Below, piece by piece: positions 37,102 through 45,788 of a stretch of 64,000 nucleotides of DNA. Position 1 is the first letter of the stretch. Each line of letters starts with the position of its first letter. This DNA is from Ectothiorhodospira haloalkaliphila ATCC 51935 (GTDB taxonomy: Bacteria; Pseudomonadota; Gammaproteobacteria; Ectothiorhodospirales; Ectothiorhodospiraceae). The notes under the pieces are model-generated. The model did not search any database, was not told the DNA's origin, and worked only from the letters and a program-made list of their open reading frames with translations. Made by a program: the position numbers and the translations under genes. Location: NCBI RefSeq assembly GCF_000633935.1, contig NZ_KK214998.1:681844-745843 (forward strand). Direction: 5' to 3'.

Positions 37102-38817
37102 ATGAACAAGGTCCTTTTCCTCTTTCTGCGGCGCATGAGAACCCCGCTGCTGGTTCTCATCGGCGCCTACACCCTGGCCGGGCTCGGGTTGTTGCTGATC
37201 CCGGGGGTGGATGAGCACGGCGAGACCTGGCGCATGGACATCCTGCATGTGCTGTATTTTCTCAGCTACACAGCCACCACCACCGGTTTTGGAGAGGTCC
37301 CCCGTGATTTCAGTGAGGCCCAGCGACTGTGGGTGATGTTCTCCATTTACCTCACGATCATTGCCTGGCTGTATGCCATCGGCAAGATCCTCGCCCTGGT
37401 GCAGGAACCCGCATTCAGGCAGGCCGTCCGATATCAGGGCTTCGAGCGCCATGTCAGGCGCATGCAGGAGCCTTTCTATATTGTCTGCGGTTACGGGGAT
37501 ACCGGGTCCATGCTGGTGAAGGCCCTGGTGCACCGGGGGCAGCGGGCAGTGGTGATCGACTTGAATCTCGATCGCATCAATGACCTGGAACTCACGGATC
37601 TGAGCAGTCATGTGCCGGCCATGGTGGGGGATGCCAGCGTGTCCAGGCATCTGCGTACTGCCGGTCTGCGTCATCCCCTGTGCCAGGGCGTGCTGGCGGT
37701 CACGGATAACGACGATGCCAATCTGAAGATCGCCATCACCGTCAAGCTGCTCAATCCCACCCTGCCGGTGGTTTGCCGCGCCCACACCCGCGCCACCCGG
37801 GACAACATGGCCTCATTCGGCACGGATCATATCGTCAATCCCTTTGATGCCTTCGGCGAGCGCCTCACCCTGGCATTGCAGTCGCCGGGGCTGTACCTGT
37901 TGAGGGAATGGCTCACCAGCGTGCCGGATACGCCCCTGCAGCGGCCCGTGGAACCGCCCCGGGGCACCTGGATCCTGGTGGGGTTCGGTCGTCTGGGAGG
38001 GGCAGTGAAACAGGGCATGAAATCCCTGGGCATGGGTACCGTGGTGATCGAGGAACTCGCCGAGCGGGCGGATCCCGATGGCCCCAGCCTGCATGGTCGT
38101 GGCACGGAGGCCGACACCCTGCAGCAGGCGGGCGTTGCCAACGCGGTGGGTCTGCTGGCCGGCACCGATGAGGACACCAACAATCTTTCCTGCCTGATGA
38201 CCGCCCGGGCCCTGAACCCCGATTTGTTCATCGTGGCCCGGCAGAACCACTACGATAACCGGGACATCTTCAGAGCCGCCAAACCGGACCTGATCATGCG
38301 CCCCAGCGAGATGATCGCCGAGGCCATTCTGGCGCACCTGAGCGCCCCCTTGCTGGCCCGCTTTCTGGAGTTGTCTCGGGAAAAGGACGACGACTGGGCC
38401 AACGAACTGCTGAGCCGGATCACCGGCGTCACCGATGAGGTGGTGCCCGAGGTCTGGCTGGTGAACGTGAACGACAAGTCAGCGCCGGCCCTGGTCCGGC
38501 TGCTCCAGGAGCAGTCCGTCACCCTGGGGGCGCTGCTGGATGCCACCCATGCATGGCGGGACTCCTTCAATTGCGTGCCCCTGATGCGGGTACGTGAGGG
38601 AGAAGCCTTGCTGACCCCCGGGCCCGAGACCGATATCCAGACGGGCGATCGGCTGCTGTTGTGCGGCCAGCCCCGGGTGGCGGATCGTTTTCATCACCTG
38701 CTGCGGGATGTTCAGGCCCTGCGCTACCTGGTGACGGGCTACAATCGGCCCGATGGCTGGGTGTGGCGCGCGGGCAGCGGGCGTGGCCGGCCCGGCACCA
38801 CGGGCAACACGAATTGA
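37102..38817 (+). CDS. Potassium channel with two RCK/TrkA-N domains
   Basis: 571 residues. Two transmembrane helices (about 14-34 and 75-95) flank a pore loop with TATTTGFGEVP near 57-67, where TTGFGE replaces the usual TVGYGD filter. Then come two Rossmann RCK domains: VCGYGDTGSMLVKAL near 128 with VIDLNLDRIND, and LVGFGRLGGAVKQGM near 292. Each is followed by a TrkA-C-like segment, the last with LLLCGQP. Likely a ligand-gated K+ channel, with the filter variant leaving selectivity uncertain. It lies downstream of the DUF6394 gene. Confidence 0.88.
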   Translation: MNKVLFLFLRRMRTPLLVLIGAYTLAGLGLLLIPGVDEHGETWRMDILHVLYFLSYTATTTGFGEVPRDFSEAQRLWVMFSIYLTIIAWLYAIGKILALVQEPAFRQAVRYQGFERHVRRMQEPFYIVCGYGDTGSMLVKALVHRGQRAVVIDLNLDRINDLELTDLSSHVPAMVGDASVSRHLRTAGLRHPLCQGVLAVTDNDDANLKIAITVKLLNPTLPVVCRAHTRATRDNMASFGTDHIVNPFDAFGERLTLALQSPGLYLLREWLTSVPDTPLQRPVEPPRGTWILVGFGRLGGAVKQGMKSLGMGTVVIEELAERADPDGPSLHGRGTEADTLQQAGVANAVGLLAGTDEDTNNLSCLMTARALNPDLFIVARQNHYDNRDIFRAAKPDLIMRPSEMIAEAILAHLSAPLLARFLELSREKDDDWANELLSRITGVTDEVVPEVWLVNVNDKSAPALVRLLQEQSVTLGALLDATHAWRDSFNCVPLMRVREGEALLTPGPETDIQTGDRLLLCGQPRVADRFHHLLRDVQALRYLVTGYNRPDGWVWRAGSGRGRPGTTGNTN

Positions 38818-38830
38818 CGAGGACAAGACC

Positions 38831-39226
38831 ATGGCAGTGAATTCATCCGGCGGTGGCCGCCTGGATCAGGTGGTCGCCAACAGCCACCGGGAACGCGAGG
38901 ATCGGGAAAAGGGCTACCGGGCCAAGGCCCTGAAGATGTACCCCTGGGTCTGCGGTCGTTGCGGGCGCACCTTTGATCACAAGAACGTGCGCGAACTGAC
39001 CGTCCACCATCGCGATCATAACCACGATAACAACCCGCCCGATGGCTCCAACTGGGAGTTGTTGTGCGTGTATTGTCACGATAACGAGCATCAGCGCCTC
39101 ACCGAGGCCATGAGTGGTCATGGTGGCGGGCAGGGGGATGGTCCTGGCCAGGGGGCCACCCATAATCCCTTCGCCGCCCTCGGGGATCTGCTCAAGGGGC
39201 AGGGTGGGGGCAATCGCGGGGATTGA
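38831..39226 (+). CDS. yajD: YajD family HNH nuclease
   Basis: 131 residues with the treble-clef HNH motif: CGRCGRTF near 41, the metal and catalytic block TVHHRDHNHDNNPPDGSNW, then LLCVYCHDNEHQR. The tail is Gly/Gln-rich. Relatives in E. coli are annotated YajD; biological role is not established. Start supported by GAGGA 7 nt upstream. It lies 13 nt after the channel gene. Confidence 0.93.
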   Translation: MAVNSSGGGRLDQVVANSHREREDREKGYRAKALKMYPWVCGRCGRTFDHKNVRELTVHHRDHNHDNNPPDGSNWELLCVYCHDNEHQRLTEAMSGHGGGQGDGPGQGATHNPFAALGDLLKGQGGGNRGD

Positions 39227-39282
39227 CCCGGCCACGGGGCGCGGCGTAGCTTCAGACCATACCAGTTGAGGAGAGACAGACC

Positions 39283-39438
39283 ATGGGTGAGGGTTCGGAC
39301 ATCAAGGCCCTTGAAGGCCTATTGATCATTGCTGTGGTCGCTGCCTTTGGTATCTGGCAGTTCATCTCCCTGCGCCGCGATCGGGAAGAGCGAGAGCGCC
39401 GCAAGGACGAGAAGGCCCGGGAGAACAAGGACAAGTAA
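39283..39438 (+). CDS. 51-residue single-pass membrane protein
   Basis: A short gene with a strong ribosome site (GAGGAGAG, 7 nt before ATG). It encodes MGEGSDIKALEG, a hydrophobic helix LLIIAVVAAFGIWQFISL, and a highly charged RRDREERERRKDEKAREN tail. Similar one-helix proteins with charged cytoplasmic tails are common in gammaproteobacteria and uncharacterised. It lies between yajD and the epimerase gene. Confidence 0.75.
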   Translation: MGEGSDIKALEGLLIIAVVAAFGIWQFISLRRDREERERRKDEKARENKDK

Positions 39439-39485
39439 CACCAGGGGGGCGCGGCCCCCCGCTGACCCAAGCACATGGAGGCTAT

Positions 39486-40403
39486 ATGAGAATACTCATC
39501 ACCGGCGGGACCGGTTTCGTCGGTTCGCGGCTGATCGCCCGCATGCAGCCCCAGGGACACGAGTTCGTGGTGCTCACCCGCAATGCCGAGAAGGCCCGGC
39601 GCAAGCTGGGCATGGATACCTTCCGCATCATCGAATGGGACACCCGTTCTCCCATTCCCCCGGATGCCTTTCAGGGCGTTGAGGCCGCCGTGAACCTGGT
39701 GGGTGAGAGCATTGCCAGCAAGCGCTGGAGCGCCCAACAGAAAAAGAAGATCATCAACTCACGCGTGGAACCCACCCGCGCCCTGGTGGAGGGCATCAAT
39801 GCGCATGCGCCCCAGTGCCGTGCCCTGGTGTCTGCTTCGGCCATTGGTTACTACCCGGTGAACCAGCCGGAGCCGCTGGAGGAGGAAAGCGAGCCCGCCG
39901 CCGGCTTCATGTCGGAGATCTGCCAGAAGTGGGAGGCGGAGGCCGAGCGTGTGAACGAGGGCACGCGGCTGGTCATCGTGCGCATCGGTGTGGTGCTGGG
40001 ACGGGGGGGTGGTGTGATCGGCCGTCTCATGCCCATCTTCAAGGCCGGGCTGGGTGGGCCGGTCTCCGATGGTTCCCAGATGATGAGCTGGATCCATGTG
40101 GATGACCTGGCCGGGATTCTCTCCCGGGCCCTCAAGGAGGATTCGATGCGCGGGGTCTACAACGCCGTGGCTCCCCATCCGGTGACCAATCGGGAGTTCT
40201 CCAAGGCTTTTGCCAAGGCCCTGGGCCGTCCGGCCCTGCTGCCTGCTCCGGCCTTCATGCTGCGGGCCACCATGGGAGAAATGGCGGATATCGTTCTGGA
40301 TTCCCAGGCCATTTCCGGGCGCAAGGTGCAGGAGGAGGGCGGTTACAGTTTCCTGTATCCGCGCATTGAACACGCCATGAATGAGATCGCCGGTCGCTCA
40401 TGA
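39486..40403 (+). CDS. TIGR01777-type NAD(P)-dependent epimerase (YfcH-like)
   Basis: 305-residue short-chain dehydrogenase/epimerase fold. Rossmann motif ITGGTGFVGSRL is at 5-16. Further blocks are EAAVNLVGESIASKRWS, SASAIGYYP (active-site Tyr), the conserved VIVRIGVVLGRGGG, MSWIHVDDLAGI and VYNAVAPHPVTNREF. This is the SulA/YfcH-like TIGR01777 family, of unknown substrate. It is preceded by TGGAGG. Confidence 0.93.
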   Translation: MRILITGGTGFVGSRLIARMQPQGHEFVVLTRNAEKARRKLGMDTFRIIEWDTRSPIPPDAFQGVEAAVNLVGESIASKRWSAQQKKKIINSRVEPTRALVEGINAHAPQCRALVSASAIGYYPVNQPEPLEEESEPAAGFMSEICQKWEAEAERVNEGTRLVIVRIGVVLGRGGGVIGRLMPIFKAGLGGPVSDGSQMMSWIHVDDLAGILSRALKEDSMRGVYNAVAPHPVTNREFSKAFAKALGRPALLPAPAFMLRATMGEMADIVLDSQAISGRKVQEEGGYSFLYPRIEHAMNEIAGRS

Positions 40404-40473
40404 TGCTGGAAGGTATCGACGTTTCGTCCCGGCCCGGCCGGGTGATCCTGATCTGTGAGGGAATTCTTCGTTC

Positions 40474-40956
40474 ATGGTAATTCGTCACCCCGACCCCATG
40501 GCCATGTTGCTGCAGGCCATGCCCATCGTGGCCATGGTGGTGTATGGCACGATCTATCTGCGCCAGTTCCTGGATGGCTACCCCCCTCCGTTGGCCAATC
40601 TCGCCATCCTGATCGCCTTGGGCGGCATGTCTTTCTATGCCCTGTGGCGCCTGTCGCCCTTCACCCTGTACCGGTTCCGGCATTCGCCGGCCCATGTGGC
40701 CATCGAGAAGCAGCGACTTGTCGGTCGTAACCCGTTGCTGGAGCATGACCTCTCCCGTGTGCAGCGCATCAGCATCGAGCGCTATCCCTTCAACCGGGGG
40801 TATCGTTACGTGGTCTGCATGCACCTGGCGGACGGTCGCCGCATTGTGGAAGGCATGCCGGACGCGCCGAGACCCGAGCCCATCTATGATTTCGCGGTGC
40901 GCGTGGCTCGGTTCTACGGCGTCGCCGAAGGGCCCGGGGGCCCCCCGGAAGAGTAG
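40474..40956 (+). CDS. Two-helix membrane protein, unknown
   Basis: 160 residues. Hydrophobic helices at about 11-27 and 41-60, then a soluble domain that alternates basic and hydrophobic residues (FTLYRFRHSPAHVAIEKQ, VQRISIERYPFNRGYRYVVCMHLADGRR), resembling PH-like membrane-associated folds. No ribosome site stands out and no family is recognised. It starts 70 nt after the epimerase. Confidence 0.6.
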   Translation: MVIRHPDPMAMLLQAMPIVAMVVYGTIYLRQFLDGYPPPLANLAILIALGGMSFYALWRLSPFTLYRFRHSPAHVAIEKQRLVGRNPLLEHDLSRVQRISIERYPFNRGYRYVVCMHLADGRRIVEGMPDAPRPEPIYDFAVRVARFYGVAEGPGGPPEE

Positions 40957-41023
40957 AGTAAAGGGCGGGCGTTTTGTTTGCCCCGGCCCAGCAGGTTCCG
41001 TTTCTCCACGGTGAGTCGTTTTT

Positions 41024-41106
41024 GCGGGAGCGGGCCTGCCCGCGAAGGGGGGATTGCCATGCGCGTTGTCTTCGGCATGGGCCTCGCGGCCGAGGGCCGC
41101 TCCCAC
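41024..41106. repeat. BIME/REP-like palindromic pair
   Basis: A GCGGGAGCGGGCCTGCCCGC unit followed by GAAG, about 35 nt of spacer, then an inverted GCCGAGGGCCGCTCCCAC unit. It lies between the convergent two-helix membrane protein and lplA genes. Same family as 16570, 23331, 52031 and 58751. Confidence 0.75.
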
Positions 41107-41145
41107 GGGCGAGCATGGTAAGCGGGGATTGGAAAACTCCCTTTG

Positions 41146-42219
41146 TCAGCTGCCCCGGAAGGCGGCGGTGATGGCGGTGGCGATATCCACGTGGGTGACG
41201 CCGGGGATGTCCAGGGCCACATCGGTCATGGCCTGCTGGGTGGCGCCCTGGAGTGAGTCCTGAGTGAGGGGTACGCCCTTGAGGGCGTCGGCCAGGCGCT
41301 GCATGCCGTCCTCCGGGAAGACTGTGAAATCCCCGCTCAGGGACAGGTCCACGATGTGGTCGTCCTTGGCCAGCAGACGGCTGCGGATCAAGCCGCCGGG
41401 GGCCTTGAAGGCGCCTTCGGCCAGGTGGGTGTCGGCGGAGATCTTTACGCCCCGCTCGATGAATCGACGCCCCTTCTGGTAGGTCCACTCGGGGTCCTGC
41501 AATTCCCTTTCCTGCCTGGCAATGGCCGCCTCCTCGTCCTGCGTGGCCTGATCCATCACCGGGTCCACCTGCAGATGGATGGCCAGTTCCTCCATGAAGG
41601 TCTTGATCACCGTCTCCCGTGAGGGGGGCGTGTCCAGTTCCCGGGTGAGGGTGGTGATGTAGTCGGACATGCCGGCCCGCAGCTTGTCGCGGAACTTCTC
41701 CGAGGGCACCTTCAGGCACCGGGACATGGTATCCACGTCGAAATCGAACATGAAACTGCCCACCATGAGGGTGGCATCCCCGATGGAGGCGGCGCCGGTG
41801 CCGCCGATCTTGCGACCGTCCACATGGATGTCGTTCACCGGGCGAAAGATCGCCTGCACGCCCAGTCGGTGATAGGTCTGGATCACCGGCTCAATGAAAT
41901 GTGAATAGATGTCGCTGACCCGCCGTGGGGCCTTCCCGGCGGGGTAGATGAAGTGGAAGAAGAGTTGATTCTGGTCCAGAAACACGGCTCCGCCGCCCAC
42001 ATGGCGACGGATGATCGGCAGTTGATGCTCCCGACAGTAGTCCTCGTCCACCTCGAGGGTCACGTCCTGATGCAGACCCACGCAGACATAGGGTGATGAG
42101 GGATTCACCAGGGTGAGCACCGGCGTGTCGCCGGGTTGCATATGGTGGGCAATGCCGTGATACACCGCTTGGGATCGCAGGGCGGGCTGGGATCCGAAGT
42201 CGAGCACTCGAAGCTGCAT
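41146..42219 (-). CDS. lplA: Lipoate-protein ligase A family protein
   Basis: 357 residues. The biotin/lipoate ligase fold shows VNPSSPYVCVGLHQDV, the substrate loop RRHVGGGAVFLDQNQLFFHF, and NDIHVDGRKIGGTGAASIGD with the adenylate-contacting lysine. A C-terminal accessory domain is present (WTYQKGRRF, GDFTVFPEDGMQRLADAL). It attaches lipoate to 2-oxoacid dehydrogenase E2 or GcvH proteins. Start supported by GGAAGGA. It follows fumA by 61 nt on the same strand, probably one transcript. Confidence 0.85.
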   Translation of the reverse strand: MQLRVLDFGSQPALRSQAVYHGIAHHMQPGDTPVLTLVNPSSPYVCVGLHQDVTLEVDEDYCREHQLPIIRRHVGGGAVFLDQNQLFFHFIYPAGKAPRRVSDIYSHFIEPVIQTYHRLGVQAIFRPVNDIHVDGRKIGGTGAASIGDATLMVGSFMFDFDVDTMSRCLKVPSEKFRDKLRAGMSDYITTLTRELDTPPSRETVIKTFMEELAIHLQVDPVMDQATQDEEAAIARQERELQDPEWTYQKGRRFIERGVKISADTHLAEGAFKAPGGLIRSRLLAKDDHIVDLSLSGDFTVFPEDGMQRLADALKGVPLTQDSLQGATQQAMTDVALDIPGVTHVDIATAITAAFRGS

Positions 42220-42280
42220 GGGGCGTGTCCTTCCGGGTTGTGATCGGTGTGCGTTGGATTTGGTGTCGGCATCCGGCCCG

Positions 42281-43780
42281 TCAGGCCTGCTCGATCCGGA
42301 TGCGCCACTCCTTGGGACCGGTTTCATGCACGGAGGTGCCCTGGCTGTCCACGGCCACGGTGACCGGCATGTCCTTGACCTCGAACTCGTAGATGGCCTC
42401 CATGCCCAGATCCTCGAAGGCCACCACCCGGGAGGCCTTGATGGCCTTGGACACCAGGTAGGCGGCACCGCCCACGGCCATCAGGTACACGGCCTTGTTG
42501 TCACGGATGGCCTCCACGGCGGTGGGGCCGCGCTCGGCCTTGCCCACCATGCCCAGAAGTCCGGTCTGCTCCAGCATCTGGCGGGTGAACTTGTCCATGC
42601 GTGTGGCGGTGGTGGGGCCGGCCGGACCCATCACCTCGTCGCGTACCGGGTCGACGGGGCCCACGTAGTAGATGAAGCGGTTGGTGAAATCCACCGGCAG
42701 GGTTTCTCCTGCATCCAGCATCTGGGTGAGACGCTTGTGGGCGGCGTCCCGTCCGGTGAGCAGGCGGCCATTGAGCAGCAGCACATCACCCGGCTGCCAG
42801 CTGGCCACCTCTTCGGGGGTGATGCTGTCCAGATCAACGCGCTTGCCTTTGCTGGGGTCGTAATCCAGTTCCGGCCAGTCTTCCAGGGCGGGTGGGGTGA
42901 GTTGTGCCGGACCGCTGCCGTCCAGGTGGAAGTGCACATGACGGGTGGCCGCGCAGTTGGGGATCATGGCCACGGGGAGGGAGGCGGCGTGGGTGGGGTA
43001 GTCCAGGATCTTCACGTCCACCACGGTGGTCAGACCCCCCAGACCCTGGGCGCCGATGCCCAGGGCGTTCACCTTCTCATAGAGCTCCAGGCGCAGCTCC
43101 TCCACCCGGTTGGCCGGCCCGCGGGCCTGAAGCTCCTGGACATCCACGGGGGCCATCAGCGATTCCTTGGCCATGAGCATGGCCTTCTCCGGCGTGCCGC
43201 CGATGCCCAGACCCAGAATCCCCGGCGGACACCAGCCGGCGCCCATGGTGGGGACGGTCTTGAGCACCCAGTCGACGATGGAGTCGGAAGGGTTGAGCAT
43301 GGCCATCTTGGCCTTGTTCTCGGAGCCGCCCCCCTTGGCAGCGCAGATCACCTCCAGGTGATCGCCGGGCACCGTCTCCATGTGCACCACGGCAGGGGTG
43401 TTGTCCTTTGAGTTGCGGCGCTCGCCGGCGGGATCCAGCAGCACCGAGGCGCGCAGGGTGTTGTCGGGATCGGTATAGGCGCGGCGCACGCCCTCATCCA
43501 CCATTTCCTGAACACTCATCGTCGCCTCCCAGCGCACGTTCATCCCGATCTTGAGGAACACCAGGGCAATGCCGGTGTCCTGACAGATGGGGCGGTGTCC
43601 CTGGGCGCACATCCGGGAGTTCACCAGGATCTGGGCCATGGCGTCTTTCGCCGCGGGGGACTGTTCACGCTCGTAGGCCTGGGTGAGGGCCTGGATGTAA
43701 TCCTTGGGGTGGTAATAGCTGATGAACTGGAAGGCGTCTGCAATGCTCTGGATCAGGTCTTCCTGGCGGATGACGGACAT
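42281..43780 (-). CDS. fumA: Fumarate hydratase class I (iron-sulphur)
   Basis: 499-residue cytosolic [4Fe-4S] fumarase of the TCA cycle. The N-terminal catalytic domain has ARMCAQGHRPICQDTG-like sequence at SRMCAQGHRPICQDTGIA, the cluster-binding GAGWCPPGILGLGIGG, and PNCAATRHVHFHLDG. The C-terminal domain has GRLLTGRDAAHKRL and GPAGPTTATRMDKF. Start at MSVIRQ is 8 nt after GGAG; an upstream extension would translate a short direct repeat and is rejected. It is divergent from dacB. Confidence 0.94.
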   Translation of the reverse strand: MSVIRQEDLIQSIADAFQFISYYHPKDYIQALTQAYEREQSPAAKDAMAQILVNSRMCAQGHRPICQDTGIALVFLKIGMNVRWEATMSVQEMVDEGVRRAYTDPDNTLRASVLLDPAGERRNSKDNTPAVVHMETVPGDHLEVICAAKGGGSENKAKMAMLNPSDSIVDWVLKTVPTMGAGWCPPGILGLGIGGTPEKAMLMAKESLMAPVDVQELQARGPANRVEELRLELYEKVNALGIGAQGLGGLTTVVDVKILDYPTHAASLPVAMIPNCAATRHVHFHLDGSGPAQLTPPALEDWPELDYDPSKGKRVDLDSITPEEVASWQPGDVLLLNGRLLTGRDAAHKRLTQMLDAGETLPVDFTNRFIYYVGPVDPVRDEVMGPAGPTTATRMDKFTRQMLEQTGLLGMVGKAERGPTAVEAIRDNKAVYLMAVGGAAYLVSKAIKASRVVAFEDLGMEAIYEFEVKDMPVTVAVDSQGTSVHETGPKEWRIRIEQA

Positions 43781-43900
43781 GCAATGGCTCCGGCGGTATG
43801 ACGATGGGCGGTATGACGACGGTTGGTAACCCACCATCTTACTGAGTTCGCGGTCGGAGTAGAATAATGACCTCAAGAACCTTCCACTTCCATTGCACCC

Positions 43901-45343
43901 ATGGCCATCATGATCCCCGCGAGATCCCATCTCCTTTTTCGACTGTCAGTGTTGCTGCTGATGATGGCCCTGGGGTCATCAACCGCCTCTGCCGGTCTGC
44001 CTCATGCCATTGTCCAGGTGCTGGAACGCCACGGCGTGCCCCAGGACGCGGTCAGCCTCTGGGTGCAGCCTCCGGGGGCATCCCCCACGATCGCCCACCG
44101 GGTGGACATGCCCCGCAATCCGGCCTCCACCATGAAGTTGGTCACCACGCTGGCGGCCCTGGACATCCTGGGCCCCGCGCATCGCTGGGAGACGCACCTG
44201 CACACCTTTGCACCGGTGGAAAACGGCGTGCTCAAGGGCGACCTTTACGTGCTTGGCGGCGGCGATCCCTTCCTGGTGACCGAGCAGGTGTGGAAGCTGG
44301 CAGGGGCCCTCAGGCGCAGCGGCATCGAGCGCATCGAAGGGGATCTGGTCTTTGATCTCAGTCATTACGATGTGGCCCCGGAAGATCCGGGTGAGTTCGA
44401 TGGCCAGGCCTTCCGGGCCTACAACCAGCCGCCTCATGCCCTGCTGATGAATTTCAATGCCGTCCGTTTCGAGTTTCGTCCTGCGGAGGATGGTCGTTCG
44501 GTGCAGGTGACCACCGACCCCCCGCTGTCGCGTTTGCAACTGGATAACCGCCTGCGCCTGGCAGCGGGGCCCTGCGAGGGGTATCAGCGCGGCGTGGCCT
44601 ATCACGTGGAGGATGCGGGTCGCGTGCGCCTGGAGGGGAGCTTCCCCCGGGGGTGCGATCAGTACAGCCTGCTGCGCACGGCCCTGGCTCCCGAGGCCTA
44701 TGCCCACGGCCTGTTCAGCGAACTCTGGGAGCAATGGGGCGGGACGCTTGATGGCAACTGGCGTGTTGGCACGCTACCGCACAAGGATGCCAAGCCCCGG
44801 GTGGTGCATGAATCCCCTCCCTTGGGTGACCTGATTCGTCTGATCAACAAGTACAGCAACAATGTCATGACCCGGCAGCTCAAGCTGGCCCTGGGGGTGG
44901 CGGTGTACGAGGGTCCGGCCACCGTGGACAAGGGGCATGCGGCCATCCGGGCCATGCTGGCCCGCAACGGGGTGGATACCCTGGGCCTGGAGCTGGACAA
45001 CGCCGCCGGTCTCTCGCGCAGCAACCGCATCACCGCCCGGCAGCTGGCTCAGGTGCTGCAAGTGGGTCGAAACAGCCCCTATATGCCCGAATATCTGTCC
45101 TCCCTGGCCGTTTCCGGCGAGGATGGCACCTTGCGCCGGCGCTTCGTGGATGCCCCAGGGGCGGGGGACATGCGCATGAAGACCGGGTATCTCAATGGGG
45201 TCTCGGCGGTGGCCGGTTACCTGCGCACCGCCCGGGGAGAGGACCGCATCGTGGTGCTCATGATCAATCACCCCGGGTTGCAGCACTGGCGGGGCACCCG
45301 GATACAGGATGGGATTCTCGACTGGCTGCATGCCAACGGATGA
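43901..45343 (+). CDS. dacB: D-alanyl-D-alanine carboxypeptidase/endopeptidase (PBP4)
   Basis: 480 residues. A signal peptide ends near TASA (about residue 31). The peptidase S13 domain has SxxK as STMK (Ser 76, Lys 79), SxN as SNN near 319 (NKYSNNVMTRQ) and KTG at 427 (MKTGYLNGVSAVAGY). The insert between SxxK and SxN is typical of class C PBP4. It cleaves D-Ala-D-Ala and peptide crosslinks in the periplasm. No convincing ribosome site; ATG 43910 is an alternative start. Confidence 0.93.
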   Translation: MAIMIPARSHLLFRLSVLLLMMALGSSTASAGLPHAIVQVLERHGVPQDAVSLWVQPPGASPTIAHRVDMPRNPASTMKLVTTLAALDILGPAHRWETHLHTFAPVENGVLKGDLYVLGGGDPFLVTEQVWKLAGALRRSGIERIEGDLVFDLSHYDVAPEDPGEFDGQAFRAYNQPPHALLMNFNAVRFEFRPAEDGRSVQVTTDPPLSRLQLDNRLRLAAGPCEGYQRGVAYHVEDAGRVRLEGSFPRGCDQYSLLRTALAPEAYAHGLFSELWEQWGGTLDGNWRVGTLPHKDAKPRVVHESPPLGDLIRLINKYSNNVMTRQLKLALGVAVYEGPATVDKGHAAIRAMLARNGVDTLGLELDNAAGLSRSNRITARQLAQVLQVGRNSPYMPEYLSSLAVSGEDGTLRRRFVDAPGAGDMRMKTGYLNGVSAVAGYLRTARGEDRIVVLMINHPGLQHWRGTRIQDGILDWLHANG

Positions 45344-45490
45344 CGATTGGCCCCGCATCGTGCAGTCAAACGGCTCAAGTCCTGTCAGAATACAAGACAG
45401 GTACCGCTGGGTTTTGAGAGATGGATGGGCCAAGAGACTCGATGTCTCGACAGAGACCGTGGCTTGAACGACGTTTCGAGGAGCGAACGC

Positions 45491-45775
45491 ATGATCGGCA
45501 ACATACAGAACTACTACGAACACCTGGTTTACGACCGGATTCGCCATGTGCTGCTGGAGCTTGGGGATGCCCTGGACACCACCCACATGGACGATCTGGC
45601 CTGCGTGGCCCTCAACCGGCTGCCGCCGCGGTATGTGCGTTTTTCCGTGGATCTGACCACGCGGCTCACCGACGAGGACTGGGAGCTGATCAGCTCCCAG
45701 GTGAACGAGGCGGTGGATTACGCCATGCGCACCACCGGGCGGCGCCAGGAGATCCGTCTGGGCGAGGACGAGTGA
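45491..45775 (+). CDS. ComFB-like protein
   Basis: 94 residues matching the late-competence ComFB family: [17 protein letters not shown] at the N terminus, [17 protein letters not shown] in the centre, then a helical end. Related proteins occur in non-competent bacteria and some cyanobacterial members bind cyclic dinucleotides; function here is unknown. Start supported by GAGGAG 6 nt upstream. It is followed 13 nt later by ygiQ. Confidence 0.85.
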   Translation: MIGNIQNYYEHLVYDRIRHVLLELGDALDTTHMDDLACVALNRLPPRYVRFSVDLTTRLTDEDWELISSQVNEAVDYAMRTTGRRQEIRLGEDE

Positions 45776-45788
45776 AGCCCATTTGTCC

